In this document: positions 1-7,814 of the stretch, piece by piece
Layout of the letters: each line of letters begins with the position of its first letter
Position numbering within the stretch: the first letter of the stretch is position 1
Source: Arthrobacter sp.
GTDB lineage: Bacteria; Actinomycetota; Actinomycetes; Actinomycetales; Micrococcaceae
DNA: 64,000 bases
Reading direction: 5' to 3'
Assembly (NCBI GenBank): GCA_031277795.1
Contig: JAITLQ010000013.1
Location: forward strand, 186,001-250,000
Program-made: the position numbers and the translations under genes
Notes under the pieces: model-generated
Told to the model about the DNA's origin: nothing
Databases searched by the model: none
Seen by the model: only the letters and a program-made list of their open reading frames with translations

Positions 1-9
1 GGCAGTAGC

Positions 10-1113
10 ATGAGCGCCCCGTCCATGACCCGAACCACCCCGAACATCAAGTATTGGATGGCCGCCAGGGCCCGCATTCTTGGACCCCTCTTCGCGCTCG
101 TCGTCCTGCTGGTCGTGTTCACCGCTATGGCCCCTACGACCTTCCTCACCGGCGCCAACCTCACCAATCTACTGACGCAGGTCTCGGTGCTTGCCGTGAT
201 GGCCGTGGGCCTGACCATGGTGCTGCTCCTCGGCGAAATCGACCTGTCGGTCGCCAACTTGTCCTCGTTTGCCGGCGTCGCGTGCGCCACGTTCTTCTCG
301 GGCAACGCCTTCGGGCTCTTTCTTTTCGGCGAGGGGAAGCTAGCCCCCGGCATCGAGTGGATCGCCATCTTCGGGCCGGTTGCCCTCGGCATGCTGATGG
401 GCTGGGTGTCTAGCCTGATGATCAACAAAGCCGGCATTCCTAGCTTCGTGGCGACCCTCGCGGTCTTCGAGATCGCCTCGGGCTGGGCGCTGTACTGGAG
501 CCAGGGAAACACGCTCTACGACATCCCCGGCGCCGTGAAGTGGATGGGCTCGGGAAGCCTGGGGCCGATCCCCGTGATCGCTCTCGTGGCGGCCGTCATT
601 CTCCTAGTGGCCCACCTGGTGCTGCAGCGCACCAAATTCGGCCGCAGCATCTACATGGTTGGCGCCAATCGCCGCGCTGCGGAACTGAGCGGCGTGCCGG
701 TGCAGAAGGTGATGCGCAACGTCTTCGTCCTTTCTGGCGGTCTGGCAGCGTTCGCTGGCGTGCTGAATGTGGGTCGCCTTGGCTCTGCGCAGGCGGAGCT
801 CGGCAACGACCTCCTGCTTCCGGCCATCGCTGCAGTGGTGCTGGGCGGCACATCGCTCTTCGGCGGCGTGGGAGGCATGGGCTACACCGTGATCGGCCTC
901 TTGATCTACGGGGTGCTGGACAACGGCCTCGACCAGCTGGACATCGATATCTTCCTCAAGCCGTTCATTCGCGGCGTCTTCCTCATCTTGGCGTTGCTCC
1001 TCAACGTCCTGGCCATGCGGATCGCGAGGCGGGCCTCCGAATTTTCACCTGAGGCATCAGCACCAACGCCCAAGGCTCCGGAAGAGCCTCCCCTCGTGGG
1101 TGCGGCGGCGTAA
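10..1113 (+). CDS. Sugar ABC transporter permease, XylH/RbsC type
   Basis: Inner-membrane permease of a carbohydrate ABC importer of the BPD_transp_2 family (ribose, xylose and related pentoses). The 367-residue protein has about ten hydrophobic segments. It carries the family pattern of a GEIDLSV motif near residue 77 (the first cytoplasmic loop in XylH/RbsC) and an EAA-like stretch around GANRRAAELSGV (residues 218-229). The C-terminal tail is Pro/Ala-rich. The ATG at 10 follows a TAG at 6-8 that may end the upstream ATPase gene, so this is probably the last gene of an operon entering from the left. A strong hairpin follows. The family call is secure; the actual sugar cannot be read from the sequence. 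Confidence 0.9.
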   Translation: MSAPSMTRTTPNIKYWMAARARILGPLFALVVLLVVFTAMAPTTFLTGANLTNLLTQVSVLAVMAVGLTMVLLLGEIDLSVANLSSFAGVACATFFSGNAFGLFLFGEGKLAPGIEWIAIFGPVALGMLMGWVSSLMINKAGIPSFVATLAVFEIASGWALYWSQGNTLYDIPGAVKWMGSGSLGPIPVIALVAAVILLVAHLVLQRTKFGRSIYMVGANRRAAELSGVPVQKVMRNVFVLSGGLAAFAGVLNVGRLGSAQAELGNDLLLPAIAAVVLGGTSLFGGVGGMGYTVIGLLIYGVLDNGLDQLDIDIFLKPFIRGVFLILALLLNVLAMRIARRASEFSPEASAPTPKAPEEPPLVGAAA

Positions 1114-1139
1114 CCGCCATCCCACCAAACTAGTCAGCA

Positions 1140-1185
1140 CCCGACGGCGTGTGGCCGGCTCCCAGCCCGGCCACACGCCGTCGGG
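1140..1185 (+). terminator. Hairpin terminator after the sugar permease gene
   Basis: Perfect 19-nt inverted arms at 1140-1158 and 1167-1185 with an 8-nt loop. There is no T-run, as is common in high-GC actinobacteria. It lies between convergent genes (permease on +, PAP2-like on -) and so could act in both directions. Confidence 0.75.
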
Positions 1186-1205
1186 CATGGGGTTGAAGCG
1201 CCGCC

Positions 1206-1772
1206 TCAGGCGGTGAGGAACCATCCGGCCAGGCTCACGGCGAGGCCCACGAGCGAGCCGGCCGCGACCTGGGACGGGGTGTGGTGGTTGAGCCTCACGC
1301 GCGTCCAGCACACGAGCACGAGGCCGGCGGCGGCCGCGTGCGCACCCCACGGCACGCCGGCGCCTGCTGTGAAGAAGACGAACGCCGCGACCGCCGCGTG
1401 GATGGAGATCTTCCACCACAGCGTCACGGCGCCGGTCACGATCAGGCCGGCGAGGACGAGGAGCACTTCGCGCATCACGGCGGCCGGGGCGCCCGTCCAC
1501 GCGAGCAGGCCGAGGCCCGCCGCGATCGAGACGAGGCAGAACACGAGCAGCGGCCAGCGCTGTTCACGTCGGGTGACGTGGATGTCGCTCACGCGGCCCG
1601 CCCGCCGCGCGAGCAGCAGGGCGATCCACGGCAGGCCCGTCGTGAACACGGTGGCGAGGAGCGCCGAGCCCCAACTCACGCCGGGCTCGCGCAACGGCAG
1701 GCTCAGGAGCAGCAGGCTGACGAGGAGGGCAGGGGCGGCGAGGTGGCTGATGAAGCGGGCGGTGCGTTCCAC
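1206..1772 (-). CDS. PAP2-superfamily-like membrane protein
   Basis: A 188-residue polytopic membrane protein with about six hydrophobic segments. Three pieces recall the type-2 phosphatidic acid phosphatase signature: a basic HVTRREQR stretch (residues 65-72), an SIHA tetrapeptide in place of PSGH, and RVRLNHHTPSQVAAG near the C terminus in place of SRxxxxxHxxxD. PAP2 proteins dephosphorylate lipid phosphates or isoprenyl diphosphates. The motifs here are divergent (the last Asp position is Gln), so activity is uncertain. It is encoded next to dnaB on the same strand, with the small HicB-like ORF between them. Confidence 0.65.
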   Translation of the reverse strand: MERTARFISHLAAPALLVSLLLLSLPLREPGVSWGSALLATVFTTGLPWIALLLARRAGRVSDIHVTRREQRWPLLVFCLVSIAAGLGLLAWTGAPAAVMREVLLVLAGLIVTGAVTLWWKISIHAAVAAFVFFTAGAGVPWGAHAAAAGLVLVCWTRVRLNHHTPSQVAAGSLVGLAVSLAGWFLTA

Positions 1773-1817
1773 CGGATCGACTTTAGGCCCCTCGGCACCT
1801 CACCGGCCGAACCCGGG

Positions 1818-2027
1818 TTACTCGCCCCGCTCCTCGTCAGACCACGTCAGTTCAACGCGAACCGACTCCGTGGGAATGTCGCAGGTGACGGCAACCACCT
1901 CGCGGGCCATGTCTTCGCATTCCTCCACGAAGCGGGCTTGCGTGGTGAGATCGACGCCCTCACCGGTGACGCCGATCGTCCAGAGAGTGCTCCCCGGTTC
2001 GCGATAGGCCTTTGCAACGACGTCCAT
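1818..2027 (-). CDS. Small HicB-like domain protein, no HicA partner
   Basis: A 69-residue protein whose layout matches HicB-type antitoxin or RNase-H-like folds: an N-terminal beta-rich half with GSTLWTIGV, then TQARFVEECEDMAREVVA, resembling the 'TQA..leEaeemvrdaI' helix of HicB proteins. HicB usually neutralises the HicA mRNA interferase encoded beside it, but no HicA-like ORF is seen on either side. It may be an orphan or a domesticated regulator. Acidic composition and a normal codon pattern support a real gene. The function is inferred from weak similarity only. Confidence 0.55.
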   Translation of the reverse strand: MDVVAKAYREPGSTLWTIGVTGEGVDLTTQARFVEECEDMAREVVAVTCDIPTESVRVELTWSDEERGE

Positions 2028-2077
2028 TCCACTCCCCCACTCTTCGAGTCGCTTCTGACGCGCCTCGTCTTGAGCAC

Positions 2078-3484
2078 CTAGATCCCGCCGGGCTCCCCGC
2101 CGGCATATCCGCCGCCGTCGAAGTCGCCGCCTGCCATGTTGTTGAAGCGCGAGTAGTGGCCCTGGAACGCCACGACGATGGTCTTGGTGGGGCCGTTACG
2201 GTGCTTGGCCACGATCACGTCGGCCTCGCCGGCACGCGGGGATTCCTTGTCGTAGATGTCCTCGCGGTGCAGCAGGATGACCATATCGGCGTCCTGCTCG
2301 ATGGAGCCGGATTCACGCAGATCCGAGACCTGCGGGCGCTTGTCGGTGCGCTGCTCGGAACCACGGTTCAGCTGCGACAGCGCGATCACGGGCACCTCGA
2401 GCTCCTTGGCCATGAGCTTCAGGGCGCGGGAGAACTCGGAGACCTCTTGCTGGCGGGACTCGACCTTCTTGCCCGAGCTCATGAGCTGCAGGTAGTCGAG
2501 CACGATGAGCTTGAGGTCGTGCTTCTGCTTCAGGCGGCGGGCCTTGGCGCGGATCTCCATGAGCGACATGTTGGGGCTGTCGTCAATGAACAGCGGGGCG
2601 TCGTTCAGGTTGCCCATGGTGTTGGCGATCTTGGCCCACTGCTCGTCCTTGACGTTGCCCTTGCGCAGATCCTGCAGGCCGATGGAGGCCTCCGCGGAGA
2701 GCAGGCGCATCGCGATCTCGTTGCGCCCCATTTCCAGGGAGAAGAACACGGTGGTCATGTGGTGCTTGATCGCCGCCGAGCGCGCGATATCCAGCGCGAA
2801 GGTGGACTTACCCACGGCCGGGCGGGCCGCGACCACGATCATCTGGCCGCCCTGCAGGCCCTGCGTCAGCTCGTCGAACTCGTAGAAGCCGGTGGGGACA
2901 CCCGTGATGCCCTCGGTCCGCGAGGAGGCGGACTCGATCTCGTCGACCGTGCCCTCGATGATGTCCTTGAGGGCCACGTAATCCTCGCCGCCGCGGCGGT
3001 CGGCGACCTTCATGACCTCGGCCTGGGCCTCGTTCACGATGGCGTCCACCTCGCCGTCCTGCGAGTACCCCATCTGCACGATGCGCGTTCCGGCGTCCAC
3101 GAGGCGGCGCAGCACCGCCCGCTCGCGCACGATCTCGGCGTAGAAGCCGGCGTTCGCGGCGGTCGGCACCGACTGGATCAGCTCGTGCAGGTAGGCGGCG
3201 CCGCCGATGCGCTGGAGGTCGCCGCGCTTGGTCAGCTCGTCCGCCACGGTCACGGCATCGGCCGGCTCGCCGCGCCCGTAGAGATCGATGATGGCCTCGT
3301 AGACCATCTCGTGGCTGGGGCGGTAGAAATCAACGCCGCGCAGCACCTCGACGCAGTCGGCGATGGCGTCCTTGGAGAGCATCATGCCGCCGAGCACCGA
3401 CTGCTCGGCCACGAGATCCTGCGGAGGCGTGCGGGAGCCGCGATCTGACGGAGCCATCTGCTCCTCGTATTCCTGGATGCTCAC
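2078..3484 (-). CDS. dnaB: Replicative DNA helicase DnaB
   Basis: Hexameric 5'-3' helicase that unwinds the fork ahead of the replisome. The 468 residues contain the DnaB N-terminal domain (about 20-125), a linker, and the RecA-like ATPase with Walker A ARPAVGKST (about 220-230), Walker B LIVLDYLQL (about 325), and the C-terminal KHRNGPT DNA-binding or arginine-finger segment (about 430). No intein is present. The start is GTG at 3484, chosen because GAGGAG sits at proper distance upstream; an ATG nine codons inside lacks this. In many actinobacteria dnaB lies close to rplI; here about 21 kb separates them. Confidence 0.97.
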   Translation of the reverse strand: MSIQEYEEQMAPSDRGSRTPPQDLVAEQSVLGGMMLSKDAIADCVEVLRGVDFYRPSHEMVYEAIIDLYGRGEPADAVTVADELTKRGDLQRIGGAAYLHELIQSVPTAANAGFYAEIVRERAVLRRLVDAGTRIVQMGYSQDGEVDAIVNEAQAEVMKVADRRGGEDYVALKDIIEGTVDEIESASSRTEGITGVPTGFYEFDELTQGLQGGQMIVVAARPAVGKSTFALDIARSAAIKHHMTTVFFSLEMGRNEIAMRLLSAEASIGLQDLRKGNVKDEQWAKIANTMGNLNDAPLFIDDSPNMSLMEIRAKARRLKQKHDLKLIVLDYLQLMSSGKKVESRQQEVSEFSRALKLMAKELEVPVIALSQLNRGSEQRTDKRPQVSDLRESGSIEQDADMVILLHREDIYDKESPRAGEADVIVAKHRNGPTKTIVVAFQGHYSRFNNMAGGDFDGGGYAGGEPGGI

Positions 3485-3620
3485 GCCGTACCGCTCCTCA
3501 GCTCACTTGCCCGGGGGCGAAGCCTGCCGCTAACCTCCGACACTTCGCTCACGCACGGGCGCCCCGCGTACACGGGGAACCCAGCCACCGTAGGCCCGTT
3601 CTCCGCCCGCGGCAAACGAG

Positions 3621-3875
3621 TTATCCACAGGGTGTGTGCATTCCCTGTTCATAACCGACCAAGCGACGGGGGACAACTGTGGACAAGATGGGGATACGGC
3701 GGTGGGTGAATTTGTTGAGAAGCCGAACTTCCTTGATTTGGCGCGGATTTTGCCCTGTGGACGAGTGTGGATCAAAAGAAAGTTGTCCCCAGCCATTCGG
3801 AGTTGCGAAGGGCTTGACGGGGGTCACCCTCCCGTGACTGGGCCACTTATCCACAGATTTGACCGCTTCTCCACA
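3621..3875. other. Cluster of DnaA boxes upstream of dnaB
   Basis: Two perfect TTATCCACA boxes lie at 3621-3629 and 3847-3855, and the actinobacterial consensus TTGTCCACA lies on the minus strand at 3678-3686. Near-matches with one or two changes are at 3756-3764 and 3766-3774 (both minus strand), 3783-3791 and 3867-3875. This gives seven sites in about 255 bp of a gene-free region. The stretch between is relatively AT-rich (around 3705-3780). Known roles of such clusters are origin activity, DnaA titration, or DnaA control of the adjacent gene (dnaB). Which applies here is not decided by the sequence. Confidence 0.8.
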
Positions 3876-4036
3876 GACACGCCGGGCGCGTGGAGGCCCG
3901 GTGTGGAACCGGTCTCACCGTTAAGTGCTCGACGTCGCGTCGCCGGGGTGGCGTGAGGCACGCCTCCCGCCCAAGGCACCCGGGCGTCGTCGTGCGTTCA
4001 CCTGGGGTCGCCGACACGGACCGGACCCGAACGCGC

Positions 4037-4098
4037 AACGGCCGGATCGCTTCACAACGGCGCGAAGGTTGCCGCAGTGGTGAAGCGATCCGGCCGTT
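4037..4098. terminator. Long inverted repeat after the oligopeptide ABC operon
   Basis: Perfect 19-nt arms at 4037-4055 and 4080-4098 around a 24-nt centre. It lies just beyond the stop of the ABC ATPase gene on the minus strand, so terminator function is likely. Its right arm resembles part of the 60-bp palindrome at 12571-12630. Confidence 0.7.
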
Positions 4099-4108
4099 TG
4101 CGTGAGTC

Positions 4109-5791
4109 CTAGACGGTGGCGAGCAGCCCGCCGCCCGGGACGGCCTCGATGAGCGCCCGCGTGTACTCGTGCTCCGGCTCGCCGAAGAGCTCGCGCGAGG
4201 GGCCCGATTCAACGATCCGCCCGCGCTCGAGCACCGAGACGTGGCTCGCGATCTGCCGCACGAGCCCGAGGTCGTGGGAGATGACCACGTAGCTCAGCTC
4301 CCGCTGCGCCTTGAGATCGAAGAGCAGCTCGATGACCTGCGCCTGCACGCTGACGTCCAGCGCGGAGGTCGGCTCGTCGAGCACCAGCACGCGCGGAGCG
4401 AGGACGAGCGCTCTGGCCAGCGCCACGCGCTGCCGCTGCCCACCCGAGAGCTGCAGCGGCTTGCGGTCAAGCACGGAAAGCGGCAGGGCCACGGCGTCGA
4501 GCGCCTCGCGCACCGCCGCCGCCCGCTGCGCCTTGGACCCGCGCCGCGCGAGAACCAGCGGCTCCGCCACGGCTGCCTCCACGCTCAGGCGCGGATCCAG
4601 CGCCGCAAGCGAGTTCTGGTAGACGAGCTGCAGGTCCTGCGGCCGCACATTGCGCGTGGCTGGCACCCGCGGCAGCTCCCGGCCCTGCACCAGCACCTGG
4701 CCGGTGTCGAAGCCGCCCAGGCCGGCGATGATGCGACCCAACGTGGTCTTGCCGGAACCAGACTCGCCCACGATCGCGTGCACCGCCCCTGCCTCGACCC
4801 GCAGGTCAACGCCGGAGAGCGCCACGACGGGTTCCTCGCGCGCGGTCCGCCCGGGGAACGTCTTGGAGACGCCCCGCACGCTCACAACCGGCTCCGCCGC
4901 GTGGCCCGGCCCAGCACCGTCCCCGCGGACGTCTCCGCCGGCCGACCCACCGGCCGCGATCAGCCCGAGGTGCGCCGCAAACTTGTCCGGATCCGCGGCG
5001 GGAACATGGGAGAGCAGCCCCTCCGTGTACTCGTGATCCGGCCGCTCGAGCACCTCGTTCACGGCCCGGTGCTCCACGAGTCGCCCGTCCTTGAGCACGG
5101 CCAGGTGGTCGCTGCGCTCGGCGGCCAGCGCGAGGTCGTGGGTGATGAACAGGACGCCGAGCCCCCGTTCCACGCGCAACTCGTCGATGAGGTCGAGGAT
5201 GACCTTCTGCACCGTGACGTCCAAGGCGGACGTCGGCTCGTCGGCAATGAGGAACTGCGGCTCGGCCGCGATCGCCACGGCAATCAGCACGCGCTGCAGC
5301 TGCCCGCCGGAGAGCTCGTGGGGGTAGGAACGCAGGCGATCGCGCGCCGCGTGGATACCCACGCGTTCGAGCAGCGCCACGGCCGCCGCTTCGGCCGCCT
5401 CGCGGCCCAGGCTGGGCCGACCAACCTTGAGCGCCTCGATGAGCGCGGCGCCGATGCGCTGTAGCGGATCGAGCGAGCTGAGCGGGTCCTGCGGCACGTA
5501 ACCGATCACGGTGCCGCGCAGGGAACGCCAGTCCTGAGGTTTGAAGCCGGAGACCTCGTGCCCCGCGACCTTCACGGTGCCGGCCGTGATCCCCGCGCCG
5601 GCGGGCAGCAGGCCGGAGACGGCACGGGCGATGGTCGTCTTGCCAGAGCCCGATTGGCCCACAAGTGCGAGGGTCTCCCCCGCCGCGAGTGAGAGGCTCA
5701 CGCCGTGGACCACCTCACGCGTCGCTTTGGGCCCAGCGGCGTAGGCCACATGCAGACCCTGGATGTTCAGTAGCAGCACGTTCTCAGACAT
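4109..5791 (-). CDS. Fused dipeptide/oligopeptide-type ABC ATPase (DppD-DppF)
   Basis: A 560-residue protein with two complete ABC ATPase domains in one chain, corresponding to DppD and DppF of the peptide/nickel family. The first half has Walker A GQSGSGKTT (about residue 44) and signature LSGGQLQRV. The second has GESGSGKTT (about 345) and LSGGQRQRV. Each has a DEPTSALD Walker B. It energises uptake through the two permeases encoded just upstream. Its start overlaps the DppC-like stop by 8 bp, so it is the last gene of a four-gene operon (binding protein, DppB, DppC, ATPase). The operon is divergent from two sulfur-acquisition-type oxidoreductases, so the cargo may be a sulfur compound rather than a peptide; that is inference. 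Confidence 0.92.
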   Translation of the reverse strand: MSENVLLLNIQGLHVAYAAGPKATREVVHGVSLSLAAGETLALVGQSGSGKTTIARAVSGLLPAGAGITAGTVKVAGHEVSGFKPQDWRSLRGTVIGYVPQDPLSSLDPLQRIGAALIEALKVGRPSLGREAAEAAAVALLERVGIHAARDRLRSYPHELSGGQLQRVLIAVAIAAEPQFLIADEPTSALDVTVQKVILDLIDELRVERGLGVLFITHDLALAAERSDHLAVLKDGRLVEHRAVNEVLERPDHEYTEGLLSHVPAADPDKFAAHLGLIAAGGSAGGDVRGDGAGPGHAAEPVVSVRGVSKTFPGRTAREEPVVALSGVDLRVEAGAVHAIVGESGSGKTTLGRIIAGLGGFDTGQVLVQGRELPRVPATRNVRPQDLQLVYQNSLAALDPRLSVEAAVAEPLVLARRGSKAQRAAAVREALDAVALPLSVLDRKPLQLSGGQRQRVALARALVLAPRVLVLDEPTSALDVSVQAQVIELLFDLKAQRELSYVVISHDLGLVRQIASHVSVLERGRIVESGPSRELFGEPEHEYTRALIEAVPGGGLLATV

Positions 5792-6806
5792 GGTTCCTCC
5801 CCGCGGATGCTGTGTGGCTCAGGCGATTGACGGCCCACACGGTCATGCCGATCGCGAGGCTCGGGATCACCACGAGCCACGGCGTGGTGGCGATGTACTG
5901 GCGCCCCTCGGAAACCAACAGCCCCCACTCCGGCTGCGGCGGCGGAGCCCCATAGCCCAGGAAGCTCAGCGCCGAGATCCACAGGATGGCCGTGCCGAAG
6001 TGCAGCGAAGCAAGCGAGAGCACGGCGGTGAAGGAATTCGGCACGATGTGGCGCCACAGCACCCGCGCTGGGCTGCCGCCGATGTGCCTGCTCGCCTCCA
6101 CGAACGTCAGATTGCGAACGGTCAGCACCTCGGAACGCATGAGCCGCGTAAAGGTGGCCACGGAGGAGATGCCCACCGCGATGGCAGCGTTGAGGCTTCC
6201 GAAGCCCAGCGAGACCACCACCACCATCGCCAGGAGCAGTCCCGGGATGGCCAGGAGCGCATCCACGACGCGCGAGATGAGCGCGTCGACCGTGCCGCCC
6301 AGCGTCGCTGCGAGCGTGCCGAGCAGAGTCCCCACCCCTAGGCCCACGAGCACCGCCACGGCGGAGCCGAGCAGCGTGCGCCCCGTGCCGTGGATGATGC
6401 GCGAGAGCAGATCGCGGCCGAGGTAGTCGGTGCCGAACCAGTGAGCTGCGCTCGGGCCGGCGAGAATCTGTGATTCGTCGGCCACGAGCGGGTCGTACGG
6501 CGTGAGCAGCCCGGGCACGAGCAGCGCCGCAAGCAGGAGCACCAGGACGCCGGCCGCAACCCAGTCGGCCGCCCTCCACCCTGAGTTCAGGGCCCGCAGG
6601 CCTTTCAGGAGGGCCGGGCGCCGGCCGCGCCCGGTGGGCGCTTGCGCCGCTCCGGCGAGCCCCGCCTGCCCGACGCCGCCCGCTCCAGCCGGGCGGCTAA
6701 CCTCACGGCTCGCTGCGGTGCCGTCGGCACCCGCCGGACCGTGCGTCGTCGGGCGTTGGAGCCCCACCCCGCCGCCCTGCGGCGGCGCCTGATCCAGGGC
6801 GCTCAT
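5784..6806 (-). CDS. Peptide-type ABC transporter permease (DppC-like)
   Basis: A 340-residue inner-membrane permease. Residues 1-75 are a disordered Gly/Ala/Pro-rich extension not usual for DppC. The N-terminal OppC motif follows, with DPLVADESQILAGPS and HWFGTDYLGRDLLSR (about 120-135), then about five membrane segments and an EAA loop around RHIGGSPARVL. The start overlaps the DppB-like stop by 4 bp, indicating translational coupling. Works with the DppB-like permease and the fused ATPase. Confidence 0.92.
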   Translation of the reverse strand: MSALDQAPPQGGGVGLQRPTTHGPAGADGTAASREVSRPAGAGGVGQAGLAGAAQAPTGRGRRPALLKGLRALNSGWRAADWVAAGVLVLLLAALLVPGLLTPYDPLVADESQILAGPSAAHWFGTDYLGRDLLSRIIHGTGRTLLGSAVAVLVGLGVGTLLGTLAATLGGTVDALISRVVDALLAIPGLLLAMVVVVSLGFGSLNAAIAVGISSVATFTRLMRSEVLTVRNLTFVEASRHIGGSPARVLWRHIVPNSFTAVLSLASLHFGTAILWISALSFLGYGAPPPQPEWGLLVSEGRQYIATTPWLVVIPSLAIGMTVWAVNRLSHTASAGRNHV

Positions 6807-7813
6807 GCCGCCACCTCTTCCTTGATTCCCTTGATTCGGCCGCCCAGGCGGCGCTTGCTTGGGGCCCGCGTTGCCGCCTCGTGCGCCAGGATGCGCGGGT
6901 CGAGGGCGGCGTAGAGCAGGTCGGCCACGAGGTTCACGCTGAGGTAGACCACGGCCACGATGAGGACGATCGCCTCGATCGTGGGGGTGTCCTGGTCGCG
7001 CACGCTCGCATACGTGAAGTAGCCAAGGCCCGTGCGGTTGAAGACGGTTTCAACGATGACCGAGCCGGCCAATAGTTCGCCGACCGTGAGGGCGAGGAGC
7101 GTCAGGGCCGGGATGGAACCGTTCTTGAGCACGTGGCCGAGCACGATCCTCGACGATGGCACCCCCTTGGCCACGAGTACCGTCACGAAGGGCTCACCGG
7201 CCGCCTTCTGCAGGCCCCGGATGAGCACCTGCGAGAGTGCCCCGGCTGCGCCACAGGCGAGCGTGATGGCCGGAAGGATCAAGGACTTGAAGCCCTCGTC
7301 CTGGATCGAGGAGACCCACCCGAGCCGGAAGGAAAACACCACCACCAACACGTAGCTGAGCAGGAAGCTTGGCGTGGAGATGGAGACAACGGGCACGGCC
7401 TTGGCCAGCTCCCGCAGCCATGCCACCGGCGCAAACACCGCGGTCAGCGCGATCGCGAAGGCCAGGAGAACCGTGAGCGCGAAGGCCAGGCCGGCCAGCG
7501 GCAGGGTCTGCGCGAGCGCCTGTGAGACGAGCTCGGAAACCGGCTTGCCGTTGGTCAACGAGAAGCCCAGATCGCCGCGCAGCAGGCGCCCGAGGTGCAG
7601 GAAGAATTGCACGTAGAGCGGCTGGTCCACCTGGTAGTAGGCGCGCAGGCCGTCCGCCGTCTCCTGCGGCAGCGGGCTGACCGGGTTGTTGATCTTGTTG
7701 TCGACCGGGTCGCCCGGGAGCACGAACAGCGCAAAGAACGTCAGCGCGTAGACGATGAAGATGACCAGGATGGACTGGGCCATTCGCCGCGCCACATACC
7801 TCAGCGAGAACAT
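6803..7813 (-). CDS. Peptide-type ABC transporter permease (DppB-like)
   Basis: A 336-residue permease with the DppB pattern: an N-terminal membrane segment, the FVLPGDPVDN motif (about 30-39), a soluble stretch ending DLGFSLTNGKPVS (about 82-94), five further membrane segments, the EAA loop VLVAKGVPSSRIVLGHVLKN (about 218-237), and the C-terminal YAALDPRI motif shared by the family. It begins one base before the end of the binding-protein gene and is followed with 4-bp overlap by the DppC-like gene. Confidence 0.93.
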   Translation of the reverse strand: MFSLRYVARRMAQSILVIFIVYALTFFALFVLPGDPVDNKINNPVSPLPQETADGLRAYYQVDQPLYVQFFLHLGRLLRGDLGFSLTNGKPVSELVSQALAQTLPLAGLAFALTVLLAFAIALTAVFAPVAWLRELAKAVPVVSISTPSFLLSYVLVVVFSFRLGWVSSIQDEGFKSLILPAITLACGAAGALSQVLIRGLQKAAGEPFVTVLVAKGVPSSRIVLGHVLKNGSIPALTLLALTVGELLAGSVIVETVFNRTGLGYFTYASVRDQDTPTIEAIVLIVAVVYLSVNLVADLLYAALDPRILAHEAATRAPSKRRLGGRIKGIKEEVAA

Positions 7814-7814
7814 G

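Noticed and set aside
2012-3448. 478-residue open frame on the plus strand opposite dnaB
   Set aside because: Exact antisense shadow of dnaB in high-GC DNA; His/Leu/Val-rich with no recognisable fold.
3621-3875. Calling the DnaA-box cluster oriC outright
   Set aside because: dnaA and dnaN are not in the window and flanking genes do not diverge from this point, so origin function is left as a hypothesis.
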